A stretch of 64,000 nt of DNA, taken from Antedon mediterranea (Eukaryota; Echinodermata; Crinoidea; Comatulida; Antedonidae). The stretch lies in the NCBI RefSeq assembly GCF_964355755.1, contig NC_092674.1, positions 14,577,001 to 14,641,000 of the forward strand. Reading direction: 5' to 3'. Below, piece after piece: positions 10,821-23,700 of the stretch; the stretch's first letter is position 1; each line of letters opens with the position of its first letter. Made by a program: the position numbers and the translations under genes. A model generated the notes under the pieces. That model saw only the letters and a program-made list of their open reading frames with translations, made no database searches and was not told the DNA's origin.

Positions 10821-11454
10821 GTCGTGTCCACAGATGGTTCTCGAATACACCGTAAAAAATGTACGTACTGCAGGACTAATAGTACATTGTCGTTTACAGA
10901 AAATGAATAAATAGACACGATGATTTATGTAAAATTAGCACTCTGGGAATTAGGCCAGTCTTAAAAATGAGTCAAATTTTTTTATTTGAACTCATTTAAA
11001 CAAACCCAAATTGTGTTTTGTATATAATTATAACATTATAGTTGAGGAAAGGGGAAGAGGAAGGGAAGAACAATTTTTAAATATATTCTCTATCCACTCA
11101 GTAACGAAATATTGTTTGAAATGTTTTATATATAGGCCTATCAATAATATACCACTAAACACTTTTTTTCAAACTGTCTCTGTTATAGTCGATTGAAATA
11201 GTAAAGTACATGTAACGATACACCTCTATGACGTTTATATTTTTTATAATTATTAATTAATACAAACGTTGAGAAGCAACTGTCAGTAATCTACCCACAG
11301 TCACAGTAATAAATGTTCTTTGTATATTTGTTTATATCATTCCTAACAAGTAACAGCATTCACAGTAAGACAATTTCGATTAAAATGGCAACCAAAAATG
11401 GTTAATAGGTACAGTTGTATTTACAATATTGCAACACTATATAACATGACAAAA
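10821..11454. other. Intergenic, no gene seen
   Basis: AT-rich; nothing recognised apart from the poly-A run at its end. Confidence 0.4.
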
Positions 11455-11529
11455 AAAAAAAAAAAAAATCTTTAAAAAATAGGGGGGGGGGCGTACGCCC
11501 CACACGCCCCCCCGCTAGATCCGCCACTG
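11455..11529. mobile_element. Right end of a hAT-like element
   Basis: The sequence ends CTAGATCCGCCACTG directly before the 40 bp array. The inverted form, CAGTGGCGGATCTAG, is the classic terminal sequence of many hAT transposons and is close to the complete hAT element at 30569-31855. A poly-A, poly-G and poly-C run precedes it. No matching left end was found, so the element is truncated. Confidence 0.5.
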
Positions 11530-12104
11530 AGCATTAGATCTTAATGATACTATTACTAGGTATGCTATTAGCATTAGGTCTTAATGATACTATTACTAGG
11601 TATGCTATTAGCATTAGATCATAATGATACTATTACTAGGTATGCTATTAGCATTAGATCTTAATGATACTATTACTAGGTATGCTATTAGCATTAGATC
11701 TTAATGATACTATTACTAGGTATGCTATTAGCATTAGATCTTAATGATACTATTACTAGGTATGCTATTAGCATTAGATTTTAATGATACTATTACTAGG
11801 TATGCTATTAGCATTAGATCTTAATGATACTATTACTAGGTATGCTATTAGCATTAGATCTTAATGATACTATTACTAGGTATGCTATTAGCATTAGATT
11901 TTAATGATACTATTACTAGGTATGCTATTAGCATTAGATCTTAATGATACTATTACTAGGTATGCTATTAGCATTAGATTTTAATGATACTATTACTAGG
12001 TATGCTATTAGCATTAGATCTTAATGATACTATTACTAGGTATGCTATTAGCATTAGATTTCAATGATACTATTACTAGGTATGCTATTAGCATTAGATC
12101 TTAA
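11530..12104. repeat. 40 bp tandem array, about 14 copies
   Basis: A unit starting GCATTAGATCTTAATGATAC and ending TATTACTAGGTATGCTATTA repeats head to tail about 14.4 times with only scattered C/T changes, mostly at GATC/GATT. Such homogeneity points to recent expansion. It begins at the end of the hAT-like fragment and stops exactly at a TTAA where element T1 was inserted. Confidence 0.95.
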
Positions 12105-12108
12105 TTAA

Positions 12109-14280
12109 AGACAGATTCCCTATAATTTGTGACGTTTTGTAAAAATAATGCAAATATATTACTTTAAAAACATTAAAGGGGGGTTCCGGGTTTAAAATGA
12201 ATAGTAAAAAATGTAAAATATATTTGTTTGTCTCTTGAACGGTAAAAGTTTCAATTTATATAAGCGCCCAGTGAAGCAGAACGAAGGCTGTGAAATGAGG
12301 CCAGATTACAAGTGCAGCTACGGCAAAATCACACTGTGGTTACAGAATAGGAAATTCGTGAAATGGTCACTCTTCCGACGACTCGTTATCATTAACCATA
12401 TCAATTACTTTTGTAAAATTATACTTATCTGATGTAATTTTAGTCGGTCTTCCCATTTATAAAGTCAATTTTCTATGAAAATCCATCAAAACAGTGAAAA
12501 ATTTGATAAGTTTGCACTTTACGTTTGCCGATTTTCGCACTGACTTAGGGAAAGCCTTCAAAATCAATGAAGCGTAACGTATACATTCCTGCTGAGGATC
12601 GAGCGAGACGAAGATACACGTGCTCTCTCTGCATGCCTGGCATCGTCACGTGATAAGCAGATACAGTATACAATACCAAACTGGTCGGGTCGAGTATACC
12701 CCGTCTATAATCACAACATGAACGATGTACAGTATTTGATTGAAGGTCGACTCAACCTACCGGAATGGTATAGATAATATAGCTCGAATGAGAGAGTTGG
12801 AATATTTGTAAACATAAGTACAGTATTGCTAATTTTAACAAGTGTAGCCTAAGTAAAAGGCCTGGTACTGTAGTATCAATTCGCATAGGGTCTACTACAC
12901 TAGCTAGCTCAATTTTTAACTGGGCCGGATCGGCTAGGCTAGGTAGGCTAGGTCTCCTTCCTACTACCGGTCTACTTGCTTGATGCAGTATCCGCTTTTT
13001 TGGAGAGTAACCTAGGCCTACTTATTAGACGATCGGGACACCATACGTGCGGACGGCGATCGGAACTTGTTTTGCCTCAATATTTACAGCCGATTTTTGT
13101 AGAACGTTTTAGGTTTAGATTGTTTAGGAGTTTGGTTGATAGGATGGGTTTGGAATCCACTGAGTTTTGTTATTTATGGGCCAATCGTTTAGTAATAGGC
13201 TAGCTAGGCCCATGATGAATGATGGCCCCAATGTTTTAACGTAGCCATCGTGGCATGGAATCCCTAGTCAGAAATGGCTCTCACCCCGGCATGAATAAAA
13301 TGATTTAGGCTAGGCCTAGCCTAGTACGTGAAGCCGATATACGATCTGTACTATTATTATTAATTCGAGGTATAAAAATAGTATAATTTATGACTCCGTA
13401 ATCTGTACTAAATTTTGTATTTCATTAAATGTCAAATAAATATATGCGACTACTGTTATTATTACACTTTAGGCCTAGCTTAGCAAATCTACAAAAAATG
13501 TATTTCACAATGATCGGGTGGTCGTCGTTTGACAGAGGAGAGAGAACACAACGTACAAGCTTGACGTCGCGAGTTTGGAATCCACTGATGACGTGATTTT
13601 GTGAATATCTCATGAATATTAATGAGCTTCCCTAAGCTGCTGAAAAACAGATTTTCCATGAATTTACCCTAAAATGTATATGAAATTTAATTTTTTTAAT
13701 TTCTCGTTATTACTTCTTCATTCTGACATGTCTATATTGTTATAATATTTTTTATTTAATAAATAAACGATATTTAAAAGCAATTTTAAACCCAGAATCC
13801 CCCTTTAAACCAGGTCATTGTTGCCCTAAATGTACATTTTATGGTAAATTATCATAAAAAGAGAGAAACAATGCAAAACCTAAGTAGCTCGCAGTGAATG
13901 TCCTCGAGCTATAGGCCTAGCCTGACATTGTATAGTTGCTGCATTAATATCTTTCTGTTTTTGACAGACTCTGTTGATACAAATTGGGGGAAATCCAGTA
14001 TTTTCGCTGAAAAGTTTGGAGTCTTCTATTTGTTTTGGCCTAACAATCAAATGAAAAGTGGGTGAATTACAGAAGAAAAACAAAAATATCAATCCGCACG
14101 CAATGCATGTTGGGATTTATATAGCGGGCTGCTAAAAGTATTAGAATCGCCTTTTTTTTTCACATTTTTAACGATTTAAATTAAAGACGAAAAAAGGATC
14201 AATAGGACCATATAGTATATATTTTTACATTAACGTAGTTTGTGACCTTCAATTAGATCTAAAACATAGGGAATGGGTCT
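12109..14280. mobile_element. TTAA-flanked element T1, interrupted copy
   Basis: Ends AGACAGATTCCCT and, inverted, AGACCCATTCCCTATG, flanked by TTAA at 12105-12108 and 14281-14284. The two outer parts (12109-12176 and 13805-14280) are collinear with the inverted complement of the complete copy at 17796-18422. They would form one element of about 540 bp without the 1.6 kb insertion at 12177-13804. It is nonautonomous; no transposase is seen. Confidence 0.75.
12177..13804. mobile_element. TTAA-flanked TIR element T3, nested in T1
   Basis: Terminal inverted repeats AGGGGGGTTCCGGGTTTAAA and AGGGGGATTCTGGGTTTAAA lie between TTAA at 12173-12176 and 13805-13808. The other T1 copies have an unbroken AAAAACATTAAACCAGGTC at this point, so this is a clean empty-site comparison: T3 inserted at that TTAA and duplicated it. 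The 1.6 kb interior is CpG- and AGGCCTA-rich and has no recognisable transposase. Confidence 0.8.
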
Positions 14281-14284
14281 TTAA

Positions 14285-14847
14285 ATAATCAGTAAAACTT
14301 TGATAAGATAGGGCTGGTAAGTAATCCCTTTGGTGAGCCTGTTCAGACTTTAGAATTTACCCATGTAATGGTCAGCTGTGGTGTAAATTGTGAGATAAAC
14401 CAACTGTTTCAAAAACCGTGGATTTTTCAATTAACTGTAAACAGCAAGCTGAGTAACAACAATATAAGGAGCAATTTGACCTTACTAAGGATATGTTCAG
14501 ACTCACAGCGTTAAGGTAGCGTTATCTACGCAAGACGTACGGTAATCCTGGGAATTAAAAGCCAAAAGTCAGACACTGATTACCATTCCAATGCCTTGCG
14601 TTTCAAACACTCTGATGTGTTCACATGTACAGTGTTCATTATATGGATGGTGTAAACTGTGAACACAGAAAAGTTCCAATATTTTTTTAATTAACTTTTA
14701 ATGGTAATAGACCATTTGGGACATCATTTTTAAATTGTTCTAAATTCAGATTCCAACCAAATTTATTCTAAAAGGCCATCAAATACATTGCTACTAACTG
14801 AATTTCAGATCTTCATATTCATAAGAAATCCAGTCCATCAGTTTTAA
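14285..14847. other. Intergenic, no gene seen
   Basis: No open frame with conserved features and no shared repeat was noticed. Confidence 0.4.
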
Positions 14848-15030
14848 GGAGAGTGAGAGCGATTGCTCTCCTCCGCTCTCCTAAACTTGCTTCAAGGAGA
14901 GCAACTAATTGCTCTCCTCCCGGACCCAGCCTAGGCTTAGGCTAGTCCACATTTTGCACCATGTACTGTAGTAGAAGAGCAAATTGCTCTCCTCAGTATT
15001 CCAGGAGAGCAATGAATTGCTCTCCAAGAA
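14848..15030. repeat. Array of GGAGAGCAAT/ATTGCTCTCC palindromes
   Basis: Three to four palindromic units, each GGAGAGCAA, 2-6 nt, then TTGCTCTCC, stand at about 14850-14873, 14895-14918, 14977-14997 and 15003-15025. One has AGAAGAGCAAATTGCTCTCC. The arms match almost perfectly, so each unit can form a hairpin with an 8-9 bp stem. No coding or known element context was recognised. Confidence 0.7.
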
Positions 15031-16285
15031 ATTATCAAAATAGCGAACACAACACTCACTTGAAAAGTACAATGTAATATACAATAAAGGTGATTGCTTT
15101 GTCTTTAGTTTCAACAATCAAGGTCAGTTCATATCAGCTTATTACAGCATGGGTGGACAAGGAAATCATAGCCTTTAATAATTGGCTCCAACAGGACATG
15201 GTGGAATAAACAATACAGTGAACTCTTTCAATACATACTCATTGGGCAATCTCCTCAAACTAATGCTCATAAAATCTATAATAATATTGTCCAAATTGTT
15301 ATTTTATTTTCTAGTACTGTAAGTAATCACCAGACTTCTCAGGAGATCATTAAATGTTGTCTTGTCCATCTCATTGGACTTAACTGGTCAAATTAACCAG
15401 CCAAATTTAAGTCCAATTCAAAATGCTGGCTTCTCTCAACCGAGAATTGCAGGGGTCCCAAGTCTACCGCTACTCGCGGTAGTCTACCGCTTTTAGTACC
15501 CATCTACCGCGCTACCGCTATCTCGACGTTTTCTACCGTATTTTGATTTTTTTTACCGCATTTTCAAGTTTTCCCATATTTTTGGCCAAATTGATTTACG
15601 GTTACACCCAGACTCAGCCCAGGTCAACAATAGTCAATAACCAGACAAAAGTGAGGCAGGATGTTGAAACAATGTCTATTCATGCAGTCTCTGTGGTCTA
15701 TTATTGTATTTTTATTTGTATGCACTGCCTTTGTTAAACCGTAACAATAATAAACATGCACGGTACTACACGCCGGACGTAGAAAAAAAAAAGAAGCGTG
15801 CAACCAACCGTGAATCAATCACGTGGTAACCGGAATACGCGATTATCAATTTTGGGAGGATCCAAGTTTTAACTAAATAAACGCTTTGATTACACAGTGG
15901 TTGAGACACGTTTTTAATAGTTATTACATTTTTAAACACCCTCATAATTAATGAACTCTACCAATGTTGATCCGCTGCAAAGAACAACACATCGCACGAG
16001 GTTGTTGAGGCGGTGTTTTATTTGGTTTTACTGTACGATCCGATAATACGAACATGTTAAATGATTTAAAAGGCATGGATTTGCCAAGCAAGTAGGCCTA
16101 CGTTTAATAAAAATTTACCTGAGATTTTCGTAAGCTCTTTTGTTCAAACTTGTTATTTATATAGCAATAATCCACCCGTTCCGGCATGCACGCTAGGCCT
16201 CTAGCCTAGGCCTACTCCTCGATCAATCAATGTCGCTGGTGGGGAATTTCCCAGCGATAAGAAATCGGCGAAATAGCTCATAAAC
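15031..16285. other. Intergenic; CTACCGC-rich patch, otherwise nothing seen
   Basis: At about 15461-15540 the word CTACCGC occurs six times in both clear and decayed form, including the palindromic CTACCGCTACTCGCGGTAG. The rest has no recognisable feature. Confidence 0.4.
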
Positions 16286-16440
16286 GGCCTACATTTTAAT
16301 GTTATATCTTTAATGCCAGTGTAATTACGTATGGATGTTTTTCATCTGAAATAATATGTTAACTCGCGTAATGTAGCATAAGACGGATTCGGAATAGTTA
16401 TTTCGATTGTTTTGAGGTTTTAAAATGGTAGCTAGCTAGG
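16286..16440. repeat. Dispersed repeat R2
   Basis: Homologous at its start to 4546-4605 and in its second half to 5245-5320, indicating a longer dispersed element of which each locus keeps a part. Confidence 0.55.
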
Positions 16441-16699
16441 GCCTAGAAGTAGAAGCCCTAGGCCTGTGCCTAAAAAAAATGAGTAAATTCTATTGGGCAA
16501 TACTATCATGTGTTTATTGTACATTATGTAATTAAGTTAAATTATTTTATATACTGAATTTTAGTTAAAATACAGTATATATTTTTTACATTTTTTGTAC
16601 TGAGGATGTGTCCATAAAAAAAATATTAGAATGTAAAAATACTGATGTATAAACCTATGTAAAAATTAAGCCAACTTATGTGTAAATATTGTATATACT

Positions 16700-16882
16700 G
16701 TATATGTAACATATTTAGTTAAGAGACGTAAACGACACGTGTGTTGATTTTCGATTCCCCGCGCGTTGACTTTCGACGCCCCGATGAATTGAATGTGGTT
16801 CACGACAAAATCTCCTGCGAATGGACTTTCCCAAGTTGGGACCTCTGGAATTGGGTTAGGCCCGGTAGAATTGACCATTGTC
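16700..16882 (-). CDS. Possible glycogenin exon 7 (linker)
   Basis: On the minus strand an acceptor, TTTTAGTTTTACCTAG, precedes 16882, and the following frame, phase 0 as required by the end of exon 6, stays open to past 16700. It begins TMVNSTGPNPIPEVPTWESP. A proline-rich, weakly conserved stretch is what the linker after the glycogenin catalytic domain looks like. No donor is convincing (a GTGAAC lies near 16803), so the true end is unknown and the call rests mainly on phase and position. Confidence 0.3.
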
Positions 16883-17569
16883 TAGGTAAAACTAAAAATG
16901 CTGGCTAAAAAGTCCAATCCGAACAACACATGACCTTTACTATGCAAGTCAATCTTAGATTTTAACGTCATAGCTAAATTTGGTAAAAACTACAAAATGC
17001 AAACAATAATCAAAACGATTACCTACCTTACAGTACATATATAACATGGCTAAAATTGCCTTTTTTTTAAACATTTCCAGTGCGAACAAGCTTTTTTAAA
17101 TCCTTGGTAGGTTTTTTTAAGGTTTTATTTCATAATACTTTTTTTGTTCCTTTCATGCTGTCATGATTGGATTTTTAAAAAAGCATTACTTTTATCAAAG
17201 GCAGTATAAATGACTATCCTATAGTTGTAGTAGAATAACAACTTTTTAAAAGGTATGCTTATTTATTTTCAAATTTGTATCATAGTACTAGTAGCCTAAA
17301 TTAGCTTTATTTAGCTTGCAAAAAAAATATACTTCATATTCATAGACATAACTCATCATTATTTAAATTTTGAGTCTTTCACAATAAAATCAAAATAAGC
17401 CAAAATAAATAATCATGAAATAGTTGAGTCAAGAAAAAATGGATTAATATTAACCTTCTATATTATACAACACTTACTACACAATGAACAAATTGTGAGT
17501 TTTATACAGTGTAGAAAATGAGGGCGACAAACAAAATATTTTTCAAAGAAATGCATAATTATAACTAAC

Positions 17570-17756
17570 CTTATTTGCTTCAATGATTGGTTTCACCTTA
17601 TTAACAAATACGTTCCACCATGACTGAATAAATTGACTATCGTGCTGATAACTTGAATGATCTTGATGGTAAAGTGAACCAGTTTTTGTATCATACTTAA
17701 AAGACCACGGCTTTGTAGCTCCAATAAAATGTACTATACGAACATCTTGTCCAAAC
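17570..17756 (-). CDS. GYG: Glycogenin coding exon 6
   Basis: Bounded by ACAG|G and AAG|GTTAGT. It encodes [19 protein letters not shown] and, further on, [20 protein letters not shown], the end of the GT8 domain. It ends in phase 0. Confidence 0.9.
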
Positions 17757-20700
17757 CTGTATGTATATAGATTTGATAATTGTTGAAAATGTTAAAGCCC
17801 CATTCCCTAGGTTTTTTTAGATCTAATTTAAGATCACAAACTATATTTAATGTAAAAATAATACTATATGGTCCTATTGCGATAACTTTTTTCGTCTTTA
17901 AACGGTTAAAAATGTGAAAAATAAGCCGATTCTAATAATTATAGCGGCCCGCTATAAATCCCAAAATGCATTGCGCGCGGATTGATATTTTTGTTTTTCA
18001 CCTGTAATTCGCCCACTTTTCGATCGATCGTGAGGCCAAAACAAATGGAAGACTCCTAACTTTTCAGCGAAAATACCGGGTTTTCCCCAATTTGTATCAA
18101 CGGAGTCTGGCAAAAATAGAAAGACAATTAATGCAGCAACTATACAACGTCAGGCTAGGTATATAGCTCGCGTACGATGTTCGTACGTTACCGATGTTTA
18201 CCAGCTAGGCCTACAAAACTAAGCCTAGCTAGGCTAGGCCTAAGACCGTCCACGAGAGGTCGATCGCCGCGAGCTACTTAGGTAGTGCATTGTTTCTCAC
18301 TTTTTATCATAATTTACCATAAAACGTACATTTAAGACAAGGAATGACATGGTTTAATGTTTTTAAAGTGATATATATGTATTATTTTCCAAAAAACGTC
18401 CAAAATTGCAGGGAAGGGGTCTTTAAATGAAATTTCCTCAAGCTGAACTGGAAACTGAGGAAACCTGGATTAGGCCCTCAACAGACCCATGGCAGCCAGC
18501 AGTGATAACCAGATCAGCACACCGGCAGACAATCCCCTACTCTTTTCGAATCATGTACTAAAGTTTTTTAACGTGTGCTATGTACATGCAATGGCAATGA
18601 GTAAAACATCTTTTCTAAGGATGTAAAAACAGTATGGTACAGACAGGCTTGAATCTATGCCTATCACATGCTATTCCGATATTATCATTACACCACCACT
18701 CTCTGATACAGCACCCAGTAAAATTGGCTGCTAGCCAATGGGTTTTTGTCTTTTATATCCTCCTAAAAACGCTAATCGTCGTTAGACATTGCGAGTTTTA
18801 TATAAAGATAAAAATTAAAAATGGGGGACAATGCATCTTTAATCATTTGTTTAAAGAAAACATACAGTATTCGATAAAAGGTAAAGTGTATGTACACAAA
18901 CAAAATAAAACTTACTTAACAAATGCAGGTTTATATGAATAACTACAGGATGATGTCATGTTATAGACAAATGGTAAATGTCGAGATATATCTTTTGTAG
19001 ACCAGTCACTAAAAAATGTGTTTAATAGTCCTTGATCACCCCCTGAAAGAAAAAGAGTAGCAAATTATACTATCTTAATTGTAAATAACTAGATGGTACT
19101 CTCCTTCGAGAGCACAGATTGATTTTCATCTCCATAATCTATTGCATGGTGACCGTTCTATTTAGTGGTTCTATTCCATAATCTATTGCATGGTGACCGT
19201 TCTATTTAGTGGTTCTATTCCATAATCTATTGCATGGTGACCGTTCTATTTAGTGGTTCTATTCCATAATCTATTGCATGGTGACCGTTCTATTTAGTGG
19301 TTCTATAATATTATTGATTCTATTATGTAAAATCAACTTTGTTGACATTGAATAAAAACAGTCAATCTTGGACCTTCAAAACATGGAAAAAATATCAGGT
19401 TTTATGAAATCAATCCAAATTATAGAGGGTGCTATAACAATTTTGTTTGGCATAAAGTAAACGATATGGGTATAAAATACAGTGGCAACACGTCACAAGC
19501 TCTCCTCAAGTACATCATATACAAATAATGACTGTTTATGAGTGTAATGGTACAAATAATGGCATGAGGTGAATGATGAAAGGTTATATTTCAACAAGGC
19601 ACATTCACCTCATGCCATTATTTGTACCATTACACAAATATAAAACATTCATTATTTGTTTTATATAACATCTAAATAGATTCCTGTCACCAAATAAAAG
19701 GTAGACCTAGCCAAGGCCTACATTTGATTCACATTGATTAAACAGTAACATTTGGTTTTTAAAAATTATATTAAATATTATTATTTATATGGATTTTATA
19801 AACCCACATACTGTAGTGTTAATTATGTCAACAAACAACCAAACAATCCTAGGCCTACCAAGGTTGGGCTTAGACGATTTCATGAAAGGTCGTCAAATTC
19901 TAGGCTATGTACACCATACGTTTTATTGTATTTAATTGTATTTTGGTACTTTAAAAGGTTCTATGTCCGATTTGTTAAGAACATAAAAGTTTTATTAGTC
20001 ATCTAATTTCTTTTTAATTTATTTGATCAAATCGAAACAATATTTCAGATCAATGCGATTAATAAGGGCATGGATTATATGGATAGTACCGTTTTGGTAC
20101 TGCCAGACACATTCACCCATAGCTATCCTAATGAAATTTTGTAGAAGCTTTCACTAATTAGGTTATATGCATGATATGCATATAACCTCTTGATTCTGTC
20201 AAAATCTTTATTTATTTATTCTTTCCTTAGCACTATTTTGTCCGTGAATTATCTTGGCATCAGTTTCATCTAGCTAAGTCAAGTTTTCAGAGTATATTCC
20301 TTATGGCCAGGAATCGATGTGGTTATATTTTCACGATGCGCAATCAAAAATTACGCGGTCTACGCACGATTTTACGAAATCACGTTTGTAATCATATCTT
20401 CACAAGCATGAATCACAATTAAACAAAATTTGGTACTCATAAATTTCAGGTCATATTTCATCATATGGCAATACAATTACGTGCGTAGCGCATATAACGC
20501 TTGTGTGCGTAGCGCATATAACGCTTGTGTACGCGCGCTTAAAATGTTCAAAATTGTCAAAATTTATTTTAAATGAAATTAGAGTACGTTTCAGGCAATT
20601 TTAAGCGTTTAAAAAATTGCCATGAGTGCGCAGCTTTTTGCCCGATTTCTGTTTTACAATCTTTCTTTAATAATATCATCATATTTGATTCAGGTTTCAA

Positions 20701-23700
20701 CTCGAAATTGCTTTATACGAGCACGTCAAAAGTGACTGGCTACGCACGTATAAGTTAACAATATGGTGAAAATATGCTAAATTTTAAAATTAATATATAT
20801 CGTCAGAATGCAGGGGAACACCTATTTTTTATTTCCTTTTCTTGAAGTGTATGTATCATATGTATGATTTATTATCAAATTAAGAGAACAAAAGTTGATT
20901 AAGTCATCATTAATTGCATATTAAATTTAAAAAAAATAATTTCGACAATCAAACAAATTATGACATTTTCTTAGGCCAAAATAACAAACTATTAACTTTC
21001 TTCCTTCAAAAGTTCATATATTAAAGTTAAAAGTATGTAGTTTGACAGTGCATCATTTGTTTACATTTTAAAGATGTCATCATAGTAAAAAATTATAATT
21101 CATTTCGGTATGTAATAATCTATTTGCACCAAAGTGGTTACTGCATAGTACCGTATATTTCGGTGTATAAGTCGCACCTGTGTATAAGACGCACCCCCTA
21201 ACTGAGAGTAAAATATCGGTATTTTTTATATCGTCGATGTATAAGACGCACCTTATATTTCATCAAAACAATTTTGTATTAAATTGTAATCAATATATTT
21301 TGTTATATCTACAACGGCGTCCTTTATTTAGGTTTTTTCTTACCTAGGCTAACTTGTTATTCATGAGTTTCGCACCCGCAACATCGAGTGCATGACCGTG
21401 TGTAACACGCACATGTGTGGGCTAGCCTCGCTCGATCATTTCGAGAGGGCGCACGTTTTCACGGACAATCGTATTCGATTAGTAATAGTATCTATGTATC
21501 CGAGAAGTGTATACGCTAGGTCCATGCTATAATCAACTGGAGAATATCCTAGTCGAATACCGTACACCATGTGGCCGCCAAAGAAGGGTTTGCGCTAGGG
21601 GTACGTGCGTATAACTATAAATAGGCCTAAATACATTCCAATCGTAAACGTTTACAAATGAAATTTTATCGGAGCGCCTAAAACAGCTCTATAATGAAGA
21701 AATCTTTTCATCATATTTAGTATAACATCACGCTAAAATGCCTTGAAAACTAGGCAGAAGCAGGTTGCCGTTACGTTATTACACTGTAGCTAGCCTAGGC
21801 CTAGCCGCGCCAACAAGGTGACGATTATGTACAATCTGTGTGGTGAGGCATTTATGTTCGGTGTATAAGACGCACCCTTAATTTAGAGGTCAAATTTGCG
21901 TGTCAAAAGTGCGACTTATACACGGAAATATACGGTAAATACACGAAGGAATTTTTCTACAACTTTTAGTCAGTTGTATATGGCTCGATGTGTCGTGCTC
22001 GTGTCTATGGCATTCAAAGTACCGAGATCGAGTCTCACCTTGGGAAACGAAATAAGATTTTTTTTTATTATCCGTATTGTTTGTTCAAATTTATTTCTTA
22101 GTGTATAGATTATACACATGATTTATAATGAAATCTAGATAAAAATTAACTTATGTCTTTATTATTATGTAACAACAAATGTGGTTTATGACATTATACG
22201 CATATGGATCTTTGATCGGATTGTGATACCGGCTATGGTGTTCGCGTTAGCAAGGTCCTATCATATATTATAAATAATTAAAGATTCTGAGAAAATCAAT
22301 CAATCAATATATCTTTATTTAAATCAATGCATATAACCTATAATTCGTCATAGTGACGAATTAAATCTAGTTTCATTTATAGTTCTCAAATATTTCACTT
22401 TTCCAAGCCGAGACCTGAACTCTGAATAGAGGTTTTACAATACTACATAGGGAAATCATTCAACAGAATTACACAATTTATGAAGGTGTCCCCTTAATAG
22501 AGGTTTTACAATACTACATAGGGAAATCATTCAACAGAATTACACAATTTATGAAGGCGTCCCCTTAATAGAGGTTTTACAATACTACATAGGGAAATCA
22601 TTCAACAGAATTACACAATTTATGAAGGCGTCCCCTTAATAGAGGTTTTACAATACTACATAGGGAAATCATGCAACAGAATTACACAATTTATGAAGGT
22701 GTCCCCTTAATAGAGGTTTTACAATACTACATAGGGAAATCATTCAACAGAATATTAAGCAATTTATGAAGGTGTCCCCTTAATAGAGGTTTTACAATAC
22801 TACATAGGGAATCATTCAACAGAATTACACAATTTATGAAGGTGTCCCCTTAATAGAGGTTTTACAATACTACATAGGGAATCATTCAACAGAATTACAC
22901 AAATTTATGAAGGTGTCCCCTTAATAGAGGTTTTACTATACTACATAGGGAAATCATTCAACAGAATTACACAATTTATGAAGGTGTCCCCTTAATAGAG
23001 GTTTTACTATACTACATAGGGAAATCATTCAACAGAATATTAAGCAATTTATGAAGGTGTCCCCTTAATAGAGGTTTTACAATACTACATAGGGAAGTCA
23101 TTCAACAGAATATTAAGCAATTTATGAAGGTGTCCCCTTAATAGAGGTTTTACAATACTACATAGGGAAATCATTCAACAGAATTACACAATTTATGAAG
23201 GTGTCCCCTTAATAGAGGTTTTACTATACTACATAGGGAAATCATTCAACAGAATATTAAGCAATTTATGAAGGTGTCCACTTAATAGAGGTTTTACAAT
23301 ACTACATAGGGAAGTCATTCAACAGAATATTAAGCAATTTATGAAGGTGTCCCCTTAATAGAGGTTTTACAATACTACATAGGGAATCATTCAACAGAAT
23401 ATTAAGCAATTTATGAAGGTGTCCCCTTAATAGAGGTTTTACAATACTACATAGGGAATCATTCAACAGAATATTAAGCAATTTATGAAGGTGTCCCCAT
23501 AATAGAGGTTTTACAATACTACATAGGGAAATCATTCAACAGAATATTAAGCAATTTATGAAGGTGTCCCCTTAATAGAGGTTTTACAATACTACATAGG
23601 GAAATCATTCAACAGAATTACACAATTTATGAAGTGTCCCCTTAATAGAGGTTTTACTATACTACATAGGGAAATCATTCAACAGAATATTAAGCAATTT

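Noticed and set aside
11530-12104. CRISPR-like array of 40 bp repeats
   Set aside because: Units are contiguous with no unique spacers; this is a tandem satellite in animal DNA. The same applies to the 53, 54 and 72 bp arrays.
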